From NCBI RefSeq assembly GCF_000717175.1, contig NZ_JNYD01000006.1:124001-188000 (forward strand): DNA of 64,000 bases, in the 5' to 3' direction. Under the pieces are notes generated by a model. It had not been told where the DNA came from. It saw nothing but the letters and a program-made list of their open reading frames with translations, and searched no databases. A program made the position numbers and the translations under genes. Positions within the stretch are counted from its first letter, which is position 1. Every line of letters begins with the position of its first letter. This document shows, piece by piece, positions 56,114 through 64,000 of the stretch. The DNA comes from Pseudonocardia autotrophica (GTDB lineage Bacteria; Actinomycetota; Actinomycetes; Mycobacteriales; Pseudonocardiaceae).

Positions 56114-56185
56114 GTCCATGATCGCCGGTCGGGACCGTTCACGGCCGTATGTGGCCGGAATGAGGCCGGCTCGGTGATCATGGAC
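56114..56185. repeat. Imperfect 72-bp inverted repeat
   Basis: GTCCATGATC (56114-56123) is perfectly complementary to GATCATGGAC (56176-56185), with further GGCC-rich pairing inside. It lies between the phoH stop and the convergent iclR stop and may act as a terminator. Part of it (GTGATCATGGACGG) recurs at 42490. Confidence 0.5.
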
Positions 56186-56252
56186 GGGGTCGCCCCTATC
56201 CGCTCACGTCTCCGTCGCCGTGATCGCCGGCTGCGACGGGCCGCACCAGCGA

Positions 56253-57017
56253 TCAGGAGGCCGCCTCGTCCCGCCCCTCGGCGAGGGGCGGCCAGGAGGC
56301 GGCGCCGAGCTCGCGGGAGACCGCGCGGGCGGCGTGCCGCAGGGCGTCGGGCGCGCCGGGGGGAAGCGGCCACTCGCCGGCCGGTACCACGAGCCCGATC
56401 GCGCCCGCGATTACGCCGTCGGCCGCGGCGACCGGGGCGGCGAGCCCGCACTCGCCGAGCACCGCCTCCTCCACCTCGGTGGCGAGGCCGGTGCGGCGCA
56501 CCGCGGCCAGCTGCGCCTCGAGCTCCCGCGGCTCGGTCACGGTCTCCCCGGTCATCCGGTGCGGCCGGTCCGCGGGCTCGCAGGCGCCGTAGGCCAGCAG
56601 CGCCTTGCCCACCGCGCACGCGTGCGCCGGCACCACGATGCCGACCTCGGTCATCTGCCGGCTCCCGTCGGGCCGGGGTTCGTGGCCGACCACGATCGCG
56701 TCGCGCTGCAGGGCCACGGCCACCCGCACCGCGCACCCCGTGCGGCGCGCCAGGTCCTCCGCCCACGGCTGGGCGCGGGCGCGCAGCTCGAGGTTGTCGA
56801 GGTAGACGTTGCCCAGCCGGAGCGTGGCGGGGCCGAGCCGGTAGAGGCCCGAGTCGCGCTCCTGCACCACCATGCCGTGCGCGAGCAGCGTCCGGACGAG
56901 GCCGTGCACCGTCGACGGTGCGAGCCCGCAGCCCGACGCGATCTCGCCCAGGCTCCGCCGCCGTGCGCCCTGCAGCACCGCCAGCACCCGCAGGGCCCGG
57001 TCCACGGACTGGATCAC
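56253..57017 (-). CDS. IclR family transcriptional regulator
   Basis: A 254-residue IclR protein: N-terminal winged helix ([23 protein letters not shown]) and C-terminal effector domain (about 75-245, [15 protein letters not shown] and [10 protein letters not shown]). It starts at GTG after an AAGGAG site and is divergent from dhaK with a shared promoter region containing a palindrome. It most likely represses or activates the dha operon in response to dihydroxyacetone or a related compound. Confidence 0.9.
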   Translation of the reverse strand: MIQSVDRALRVLAVLQGARRRSLGEIASGCGLAPSTVHGLVRTLLAHGMVVQERDSGLYRLGPATLRLGNVYLDNLELRARAQPWAEDLARRTGCAVRVAVALQRDAIVVGHEPRPDGSRQMTEVGIVVPAHACAVGKALLAYGACEPADRPHRMTGETVTEPRELEAQLAAVRRTGLATEVEEAVLGECGLAAPVAAADGVIAGAIGLVVPAGEWPLPPGAPDALRHAARAVSRELGAASWPPLAEGRDEAAS

Positions 57018-57027
57018 CGTTCGCTCC

Positions 57028-57082
57028 TTGTGTTCGTGGGCCAGGTCACAGTAGCGTCCGACAGGTCTTCGGCATAGCCGAA
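57028..57082 (+). promoter_or_regulatory. dhaK promoter and IclR operator
   Basis: -35 TTGTGT (57028-57033), 18-nt spacer, -10 TAGCGT (57052-57057). Just after the expected start site is a perfect palindrome TTCGGCATAGCCGAA (57068-57082), followed by a half-site TTCGG. The arrangement suits repression by the divergent IclR protein. Confidence 0.6.
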
Positions 57083-57109
57083 CAGGCTTCGGGTGCGACG
57101 GAGGACCCC

Positions 57110-58104
<995 letters not shown>

Positions 58105-58108
<4 letters not shown>

Positions 58109-58731
58109 CCACACAGCAGGAGCTGCTGGCCTGGGTCCGCGAGTTCGCCCGTCAGGTGACCGAGCACCGCGACGAGCTGACCGCGCTGGACTCGGCCATC
58201 GGCGACGCCGACCACGGCGCCAACATGGCGCGCGGGATGGGGGCGGCGGTCGAGGCCCTCCACGCGGACCCGCAGACGACCGCGGGCGGGGTGTTCAAGA
58301 AGGTCGGGATGACGCTGGTCAGCAAGGTCGGCGGCGCGAGCGGCCCGCTCTACGGGACGCTCTTCCTGCGCTTCGGCACGGCGGCGGGCGAGGTCACCGA
58401 GCTCGACCCGGCAGGCTTCGCCAAGGCGTTCCGCGCCGGGCTGGAGGGTGTCGTGGCGCGCGGGCGCCCCGAGGCCGGGGACAAGACGATGTACGACGCC
58501 CTGGCCCCGGCCCTCGACGCCCTCGACGAGTCCCTCGCCGGCGGCGCCTCCCTCGGCGACGCGCTGCGGGCCGCCTCGGCGGCCGCCGACGCCGGCCGCG
58601 ATGCCACCATCCCGATGCTCGCTCGCAAGGGCCGGGCCAGCTACCTCGGCGAGCGCAGCGTGGGGCACCAGGACCCGGGGGCGACGTCGGTGGCCCTGCT
58701 CGTCGCCGCCGCGGCCGCGACGTTGGGGTGA
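58105..58731 (+). CDS. dhaL: Dihydroxyacetone kinase subunit DhaL
   Basis: A 208-residue ADP-binding subunit. The Mg-binding Asp residues are in [16 protein letters not shown], and [10 protein letters not shown] and [14 protein letters not shown] are conserved. Its tightly bound ADP is rephosphorylated by DhaM and phosphate passes to dihydroxyacetone on DhaK. The next gene starts 4 nt after the stop. Confidence 0.95.
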
Positions 58732-58735
58732 GCGC

Positions 58736-61408
58736 GTGACCGAGGCGGCGGTCGGCCTGGTCGCCGTGTCGCACAGCCGTGCCCTCGGCGAGGCGGCCGT
58801 GGCGCTGGCCCGCGAGATGCTGCACGGGCCGGCGGGGGAGGCGGTCCGGATCGAGGTGGCGGCCGGGCTCGACGCCACCACCTTCGGCACGGACGCGACC
58901 GCGGTCGCCGAGGCGATCACCGCGGCCGACACGGGCGCCGGGGTCGTGGTGCTGATGGACCTCGGCAGCGCGGTGCTGTCCGCGGAGCTGGCGCTGGAGC
59001 TGCTCGACGACCCGTCCGCCAGGGACCAGGTCCTGCTCTGCCCGGCGCCGTTGGTGGAGGGGCTGGTGGCGGCGGCGGTCGCGGCCGCGGGCGGGGCGGA
59101 CCGGGCCGGTGTCGCGGCGGAGGCGGCATCGGGAGCGGACGCGAAGGCCGCGCAGCTGGGACCGGTCGCACCGGCGCCGGCCGTCGAGCCTGCCGTCGGC
59201 GCGGGGGGAGCCGAGGCGATCGGGACGTTCGTGGTGACCCCGCCGCACGGCCTGCACGCCCGCCCCGCGGCCCTGCTGGTCCAGGCCCTGCGCGGGCTGG
59301 ACGCGCGGGTGGAGCTGCGCGATCCCCGCACCGGCCGTGGCCCGGTCCCCGCCGCGAGCCTCACCGGCGTGGCCTCGCTCGGCGCGGGTGCGGGAGCCGA
59401 GATCGAGGTGCGTGCCCGGGGGCCCGAGGCGCGCGAGGCCGTCGATGCCCTCCTCGCCCTCGCCGCCACGGGGTTCGGCGAGGCACCACCGACGGCCGCG
59501 CCGACCGCTGCGCCGACTCCATCCACCACGTCGACCGCCGAAGCGGCCGCGGGGCAGGCGCCCAGGGCCGCGGCGTTCGGGCAGGAGACCGGTCCGCTGC
59601 CCGCCTCACCCGGCATCGCGATCGGCCCGGCACGCCTGCACCGGGCCGTGGACCTGCGGGTTCCCGACGAGAAGGCGGAGGATCCCACCGTCGAGCGGGA
59701 GCGCCTGGACCGCGCCCTGGACGAGGCACGCCGCACGATCACGACCGTCCGCGACGCCACACCCGCGTCGGAGGCCGCGATCTTCGACGCCCACCTGACG
59801 ATGCTCGACGACCCTGCGCTGGTCGACGCCGCGCGCGACGGGATCGCCGCCGGGTCCGCGGCCCCCGCGGCCTGGGCCGCCAGCGTCGACGCGGCGGAGC
59901 GCACCCTCGCCGCACTGCCGGGCGAGTACCTCCGCGCCCGCGCCGCCGACGTCCGCGCCGTCGGCGACGAGGTGCTCCGCGCGCTGTTGACGAGCAGCTC
60001 CCGACTCGCGGTGCCGGACGTCCCGACTCGCGGAACGGACGCAACCCCCCTCGAGTCGGGAGATTCCGCACCGCGAGTCGCGAGTTCCGGGGACGAACCG
60101 CCGACCCCCTCCCCGGCGCCGACCCCACTGGCACCGTCGGGGGCACCGACCGACCAGATCCACGAAGACCCACCCACGGCTCCCGCGGTCCTCGTCGCCG
60201 CCGACCTCACCCCGGCCGAGGTCGCGGTGCTCGACCCGGAGGCGGTGGTCGGGGTGGTCCTGGCCGGCGGCAGCGCCACCGGGCACGCCGCGATCCTGCT
60301 GCGCGCCCGCGGCATCCCGGCCGTCATGGGCGCCGGACCCGCCGTCCTGGACCTGGACCCCGGCACCCCGGTCGCGCTCGACGGCACGGCCGGCAGGCTC
60401 GTCGTCGACCCGTCCGCCGAGGTCAGGGCCGTGTTCGGCGCCCGGCTCGCCCAACGCGCCGAGCAGGAGGCGGCGGCCCGGGCCCGGGCGGACGAGCCCG
60501 CCCGCACCCGGGACGGCACCGACGTCCTGGTCGGCGTGAACGTCGGCGCCGAAGCCGCGAGCGCCGCCGGCACCGGCGCCGACCTCGCGGGCCTGGTCCG
60601 GACCGAGTTCCTCTTCCTCGACCGGGCCGCACCGCCGGACGTCGACGAGCAGGAGGCGGCCTACCGGGCCGTCGCCGAGGCGCTGGGCGGGCGCCGGATC
60701 GTCCTGCGCACCCTCGACGTCGGCGGCGACAAGCCCCTGCCCTACGTCCCGATGCCCGCCGAGGGCAACCCGTTCCTCGGGGTCCGCGGGCTGCGGCTGG
60801 CCCTGCGCCGCCCGGACCTGCTCGCCGAGCAGCTGCGCGCGATCGTGCGCACCGCCCACGCGACGCCGGTGAGCGTGATGTTCCCCATGGTCACCGTCCC
60901 CGCCGAGCTGCACGCCGCGCGCGCCGCCCTCGACGAGGCGGTCGCCGCCGAGGGCCGCGGCCGGCCGCCGGGCCTCGAGGTCGGGATCATGGTGGAGGTC
61001 CCGGCCGTCGCGCTGACCGCGGCCGCGTTCGCCCCGGCGGTCGACTTCCTCAGCATCGGCACCAACGACCTCACCCAGTACACGCTCGCCGCCGAGCGGG
61101 GCTCGGCCGAGGTCGCGGCCCTCGCGGACCCGCTCTCGCCGGCGGTCCTGCGGCTGGTCGACGCCACCTGCCGGGGTGCGGGCACCGCGATGGTCGCGGT
61201 CTGCGGGGAGCTGGCCGCCGACCCGGTCGCCGCCCCGCTGCTCGTCGGGCTCGGGGTCCGGGAGCTCTCGGTCGCGCCGCCCGCGGTCGCGCTCGTCAAG
61301 CAGGCCGTCCGGGAGGCCGACGCCGGGGAGGCGGCCGCGCTCGCCGCCCGGGCCCTCGACGCGCCGGACCCCGCCGCCGTCCGCGCCCTGCTCACGGCCG
61401 CCGACTGA
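58736..61408 (+). CDS. dhaM: DhaM EIIA - HPr - full-length enzyme I fusion
   Basis: An 890-residue fusion. Residues 1-130 are DhaM EIIA with H13 in VSHSR; 160-248 are HPr with H174 in HGLHARPA; 287-890 are enzyme I with H517 in GGSATGHAA, the PEP-binding barrel ([22 protein letters not shown]) and the catalytic Cys in VAVCGELA. E. coli DhaM stops after the N-terminal part of enzyme I, so this one can take phosphate from PEP itself. Residues about 419-482 form a non-conserved insertion in the enzyme I N-terminal region, encoded partly by palindromic repeats. GTG start. Confidence 0.92.
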   Translation: MTEAAVGLVAVSHSRALGEAAVALAREMLHGPAGEAVRIEVAAGLDATTFGTDATAVAEAITAADTGAGVVVLMDLGSAVLSAELALELLDDPSARDQVLLCPAPLVEGLVAAAVAAAGGADRAGVAAEAASGADAKAAQLGPVAPAPAVEPAVGAGGAEAIGTFVVTPPHGLHARPAALLVQALRGLDARVELRDPRTGRGPVPAASLTGVASLGAGAGAEIEVRARGPEAREAVDALLALAATGFGEAPPTAAPTAAPTPSTTSTAEAAAGQAPRAAAFGQETGPLPASPGIAIGPARLHRAVDLRVPDEKAEDPTVERERLDRALDEARRTITTVRDATPASEAAIFDAHLTMLDDPALVDAARDGIAAGSAAPAAWAASVDAAERTLAALPGEYLRARAADVRAVGDEVLRALLTSSSRLAVPDVPTRGTDATPLESGDSAPRVASSGDEPPTPSPAPTPLAPSGAPTDQIHEDPPTAPAVLVAADLTPAEVAVLDPEAVVGVVLAGGSATGHAAILLRARGIPAVMGAGPAVLDLDPGTPVALDGTAGRLVVDPSAEVRAVFGARLAQRAEQEAAARARADEPARTRDGTDVLVGVNVGAEAASAAGTGADLAGLVRTEFLFLDRAAPPDVDEQEAAYRAVAEALGGRRIVLRTLDVGGDKPLPYVPMPAEGNPFLGVRGLRLALRRPDLLAEQLRAIVRTAHATPVSVMFPMVTVPAELHAARAALDEAVAAEGRGRPPGLEVGIMVEVPAVALTAAAFAPAVDFLSIGTNDLTQYTLAAERGSAEVAALADPLSPAVLRLVDATCRGAGTAMVAVCGELAADPVAAPLLVGLGVRELSVAPPAVALVKQAVREADAGEAAALAARALDAPDPAAVRALLTAAD
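59998..60085. repeat. Palindromic repeat cluster inside the dhaM enzyme I coding region
   Basis: TCCCGACTCGCGG occurs twice in direct orientation (59999-60011, 60021-60033). CTCCCGACTCG (59998-60008) is perfectly complementary to CGAGTCGGGAG (60052-60062), and CCGCGAGT recurs inverted at 60071-60078. The cluster is in frame and encodes residues about 422-450. Confidence 0.75.
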
Positions 61409-61517
61409 CCGCCTCCTCCCACCACGGCCGACCGAACGGCCCCGACCGGGGTGCGACTACCCTCGTCACCGGTCCCGTCCGCCGAGTTCGCCCGAGAAGG
61501 TTGGTCCGAGAACTGCC

Positions 61518-62075
61518 GTGAGCATCGAGGTCGTCAACGAGTCCGGCGTCGCCGTCGACGAGTCGCTCATCGTGTCCGTCGCCCGGTACGCGCTCGACGC
61601 CATGCGGGTCAGCCCGGCCGTCGAGCTGGCGATCACCGCGGTCACCCTCGACACCATGTCCGAGCTGCACGAACGGTGGATGGACGAGCCCGGCCCCACG
61701 GACGTCATGTCCTTCCCGATGGACGAGCTGGTCGACGACACCCGCCGCCCCGACGCCCCCGAGATCGGCCCGGCGCTGCTCGGCGACATCGTGCTCTGCC
61801 CGGCGTTCGCCAAGGACCAGGCGGTCAAGGCAGGCCACGCGCTGTCCGACGAGCTGCACCTGCTGACCGTGCACGGCGTGCTGCACCTCCTCGGCTACGA
61901 CCACGCCGAGCCGGACGAGGAGCGCGAGATGTTCGCGCTGCAGAACAAGCTGCTCCACGACTGGCGCACCCGGCGGGCGCAGGTCGCGGCCCGCGAGGCC
62001 CAGCGGCGCAGCGACTCGCGCGTGCTGGGCACCGTCGGGCTCGACGACCCGGCCGGCCCCGCCGAACCGCGCTGA
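61518..62075 (+). CDS. ybeY: Endoribonuclease YbeY (rRNA maturation factor)
   Basis: A 185-residue metalloprotein with the zinc motif [11 protein letters not shown] and GDIVLCP upstream. It acts in 16S rRNA 3'-end maturation and ribosome quality control. A TACCCT hexamer near 61450 gives it a promoter separate from the dha operon. I chose the GTG at 61518 with GAGAAGG upstream. It forms a unit with corC. Confidence 0.93.
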   Translation: MSIEVVNESGVAVDESLIVSVARYALDAMRVSPAVELAITAVTLDTMSELHERWMDEPGPTDVMSFPMDELVDDTRRPDAPEIGPALLGDIVLCPAFAKDQAVKAGHALSDELHLLTVHGVLHLLGYDHAEPDEEREMFALQNKLLHDWRTRRAQVAAREAQRRSDSRVLGTVGLDDPAGPAEPR

Positions 62076-62103
62076 CCGCCCGGACACCGACCGCAGGAGA
62101 CCG

Positions 62104-63495
62104 ATGAACGCCGCTGGCCTGCTCGCCGTCGCGATCGTCCTGATCCCCTTCGCCGGGCTGTGCGCGGCGGCCGACGCCGCGCTCACCTCGATCTCCCGGG
62201 CGCGCGTCACGGACCTGGTGCGGGCGAACCGGCCCGGGTCGCGCGCGTTGTCGAAGGTCGTCGACGACCGCGCCCGGTACGTCAACCTGCTGATCCTGCT
62301 GCGGCTGATGGGCGAGACCGTCGCGACGGTGCTCCTCACGGTCGCGCTCGCGAGCTGGTTCGACCCGGCCTGGCTCGGCGTCCTGCTCGCCGCGGTGATC
62401 ATGGTCGTGGTCAGCTACGTCCTGATCGGGGTCGGCCCGCGCACGCTCGGCCGCCAGCACCCGTACGCGCTGGGGCTGGCCGTCGCGGCGCCCGTGCGGA
62501 TCATCGCGACCCTGCTCAGCCCCCTGACCAAGCTGCTGATCCTGGTCGGCAACGCGATCACCCCGGGCCGCGGCTTCCGCGAGGGCCCGTTCTCCTCCGA
62601 GGTCGAGCTGCGCGAGCTGGTGGACATGGCCAGCACCAGCGGCGTGGTCGAGGAGGGCGAGCGGAAGATGATCCACTCGGTGTTCGAGCTGGGTGACACG
62701 ATCGTCCGGGACGTCATGCAGCCCCGGCCCGACGTCGTGTGGGCCGAGCAGGACACCCCGGTGCAGAAGGTGGTCCGGCTGGCGCTGAAGAGCGGCTACT
62801 CCCGGGTCCCGGTGCTCGGCGAGGGCATCGACGACGTCATCGGCGTCGCGTACCTGAAGGACCTGGTCGGCGCGGGCTGGGACCGGCCCGACGCCCGGCT
62901 GGTCGAGGTCGTGCGGCCGCCGGTGTTCGTGCCCGACTCCAAGCGGATCGACGAGCTGCTCAAGGACATGCAGCGCACCCGCAACCACATGGCGATCGTG
63001 GTCGACGAGTACGGCGGCACCGCCGGCGTCGTCACGATCGAGGACATCCTCGAGGAGATCGTCGGCGACATCTCCGACGAGTACGACACCGACGAGGTGC
63101 CCGAGGTCCAGCGGCTCGACGGCGGCACCCTCCGGCTGGCCGCCCGGCTGCCCGTCGAGGACCTCAGCGAGCTGTTCGCCGGCGAGTTCAGCGGCACCGA
63201 GCGCGAGGAGCTGCTGCGCGAGGCCCTGGCGCAGGCGGACGTCGACACCGTGGGCGGGCTGCTCGCGCAACGGCTCGGCAAGGTGCCGCTGCCCGGCGCC
63301 GAGGCCGAGGTCGAGGGCCTGCTGCACCTGCGCGGCGAGGGCGGCAAGGACGCCCGCGGCCGCATCCGCATCACGTCGGTGCTGGTCACGCCGCTGGCCG
63401 TGCCCGAACTCGTCGGCGCCGCCGAAGCCGGCGACCAGAAGGAGGACGCCGCCGAGCAGGCCGACGTCCGGGAGGAGACCGATGTCCGGCAGTAA
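62104..63495 (+). CDS. CNNM/CorC-type hemolysin family membrane protein
   Basis: A 463-residue protein: DUF21 (CNNM) transmembrane domain with about four helices (1-150), a linker helix (VEEGERKMIHSVFELGDTIVRDVM), two CBS domains (about 195-320, EYGGTAGVVTIEDILEEIVGDI) and a C-terminal CorC/HlyC domain. Likely a Mg2+/Na+ transporter or regulator. Its position after ybeY is conserved (Rv2366c). It overlaps the next gene by 14 nt. Confidence 0.92.
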   Translation: MNAAGLLAVAIVLIPFAGLCAAADAALTSISRARVTDLVRANRPGSRALSKVVDDRARYVNLLILLRLMGETVATVLLTVALASWFDPAWLGVLLAAVIMVVVSYVLIGVGPRTLGRQHPYALGLAVAAPVRIIATLLSPLTKLLILVGNAITPGRGFREGPFSSEVELRELVDMASTSGVVEEGERKMIHSVFELGDTIVRDVMQPRPDVVWAEQDTPVQKVVRLALKSGYSRVPVLGEGIDDVIGVAYLKDLVGAGWDRPDARLVEVVRPPVFVPDSKRIDELLKDMQRTRNHMAIVVDEYGGTAGVVTIEDILEEIVGDISDEYDTDEVPEVQRLDGGTLRLAARLPVEDLSELFAGEFSGTEREELLREALAQADVDTVGGLLAQRLGKVPLPGAEAEVEGLLHLRGEGGKDARGRIRITSVLVTPLAVPELVGAAEAGDQKEDAAEQADVREETDVRQ

Positions 63496-63838
63496 CCCGC
63501 CCGAGCTCGACGCCGAGGACGCCAAGATCGTCACGCTGGCGCGGTCCTCGCGCGCCCGCACCGGCGCCGCCGAGGGGGCCGCGGTCCGCGACACGGACGG
63601 CCGCACCTACGCCGCCGCTTCCGTCGCGCTGCCGTCCCTGCGGCTCACGGCCCTGCAGGCGGCCGTGGCCGCCGCCGTGTCGAGCGGTGCGCCGGGGCTG
63701 GAGGCCGCGGCCGTCGTCACCGAGAGCGGCGAGGCGGACGAGGCCTCGGTCGCCGCGGTGCGCGACCTGACCGCGGCCGCGCCGGTGATCGTGGCCGACG
63801 CGTCCGGCGCCGTCGTGAGCGTGCTGACGCCCGCATGA
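63482..63838 (+). CDS. Cytidine-deaminase-fold protein lacking zinc ligands
   Basis: A 118-residue protein that aligns by eye with cytidine deaminases ([21 protein letters not shown], then [12 protein letters not shown]). The C/HxE position reads TALQAA and no PCxxC is present, so it should not bind zinc or deaminate. The comparable gene in M. tuberculosis is Rv2365c next to era. A structural or regulatory role is a guess. The stop overlaps the next start (ATGA). Confidence 0.75.
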   Translation: MSGSNPPELDAEDAKIVTLARSSRARTGAAEGAAVRDTDGRTYAAASVALPSLRLTALQAAVAAAVSSGAPGLEAAAVVTESGEADEASVAAVRDLTAAAPVIVADASGAVVSVLTPA

Positions 63839-64000
63839 GCACCCCCCGGTACGACCTGGTCGTCGTCGGCGGCGGGATCGTCGGCCTGGCCACGGCGCAC
63901 GCGGCGGTCCGCAGCGGGCTGAGCGTCGCCGTCGTCGAGCGGGAGCCGCGGCTGGCGAACCACCAGACCGGCAACAACTCCAACGTCATCCACTCCGGGC
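63835..64000 (+). CDS. L-2-hydroxyglutarate oxidase-like FAD protein (partial)
   Basis: Only the first 55 codons are in the window. They show the FAD Rossmann motif [14 protein letters not shown] and [13 protein letters not shown], very close to the LhgO signature. Likely oxidises L-2-hydroxyglutarate to 2-oxoglutarate. It is cut off by the window edge and takes the place where era would be expected next. Confidence 0.8.
   Translation, partial: MSTPRYDLVVVGGGIVGLATAHAAVRSGLSVAVVEREPRLANHQTGNNSNVIHSG

Overview
The window is about 64 kb of very GC-rich DNA. GTG starts are frequent, four-base gene overlaps are common, and many genes have a -10 hexamer 6-8 nt before the start codon (leaderless transcripts). 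Gene content and style fit an actinobacterium of the Pseudonocardiaceae, most likely Pseudonocardia or a close relative; this is inferred from gene style, not from a database search.

Backbone. A chain of housekeeping genes runs through the window in an order I recall from Mycobacterium tuberculosis (Rv2413c to Rv2364c): holA (1.7 kb), rpsT (2.9 kb), the circularly permuted ATP-grasp / alpha-E / transglutaminase trio (3.5-7.1 kb), lepA (12.4 kb), the sulfate assimilation genes (33.8-39.5 kb), hemW (42.6 kb), hrcA-dnaJ-rsmE (48.2-51.2 kb), phoH (55.0 kb), ybeY-corC and a cytidine-deaminase-like gene (61.5-63.8 kb). Accessory islands separate them. thrC at the left edge carries a SAM-I riboswitch.

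Islands. (1) 7.1-12.3 kb: a DHA2-type exporter, an alpha/beta hydrolase, a family 9 glycosyltransferase, a DinB/maleylpyruvate-isomerase-like protein and a PRC-barrel membrane protein. (2) 14.4-32.2 kb: MarR, AraC and XRE regulators, a quinone-oxidoreductase-like protein, a sirtuin, crotonase, VOC and YjbR proteins, three luciferase-like (LLM) oxidoreductases with two hydrolases, a thioesterase and a PaaK-like ligase; then an unrecognised pair (a 69-residue protein with no basic residues and a coiled-coil two-TM protein) and a large FAD protein. (3) 39.6-42.3 kb: a Ser/Thr kinase divergent from an anchored Gly/Ser, Pro/Ala and hendecad-helix protein. (4) 43.7-48.0 kb: a lipase, an ABC exporter with a LolA-like lipoprotein and an ASCH-like protein. 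(5) 51.4-54.8 kb: a cyclase plus a TPP enzyme, followed by a degenerate IS5-type element. (6) 56.2-61.4 kb: an IclR-controlled dihydroxyacetone kinase system whose third gene fuses DhaM-EIIA, HPr and a full-length enzyme I.

Sulfur locus. TauE/SafE permease, SirB, CysN, CysD, CysH (APS-reductase type), a 56-residue zinc-ribbon protein and Sir lie on the minus strand. Sir is preceded by a 26-codon leader peptide of the actinobacterial sulfur-leader type. The permease is preceded by a leaderless 41-codon reading frame with a good promoter.

Recurrent DNA elements. Two families of long intergenic hairpins recur, and a palindromic repeat cluster lies inside the enzyme I coding sequence. No tRNA, rRNA or CRISPR array was seen.
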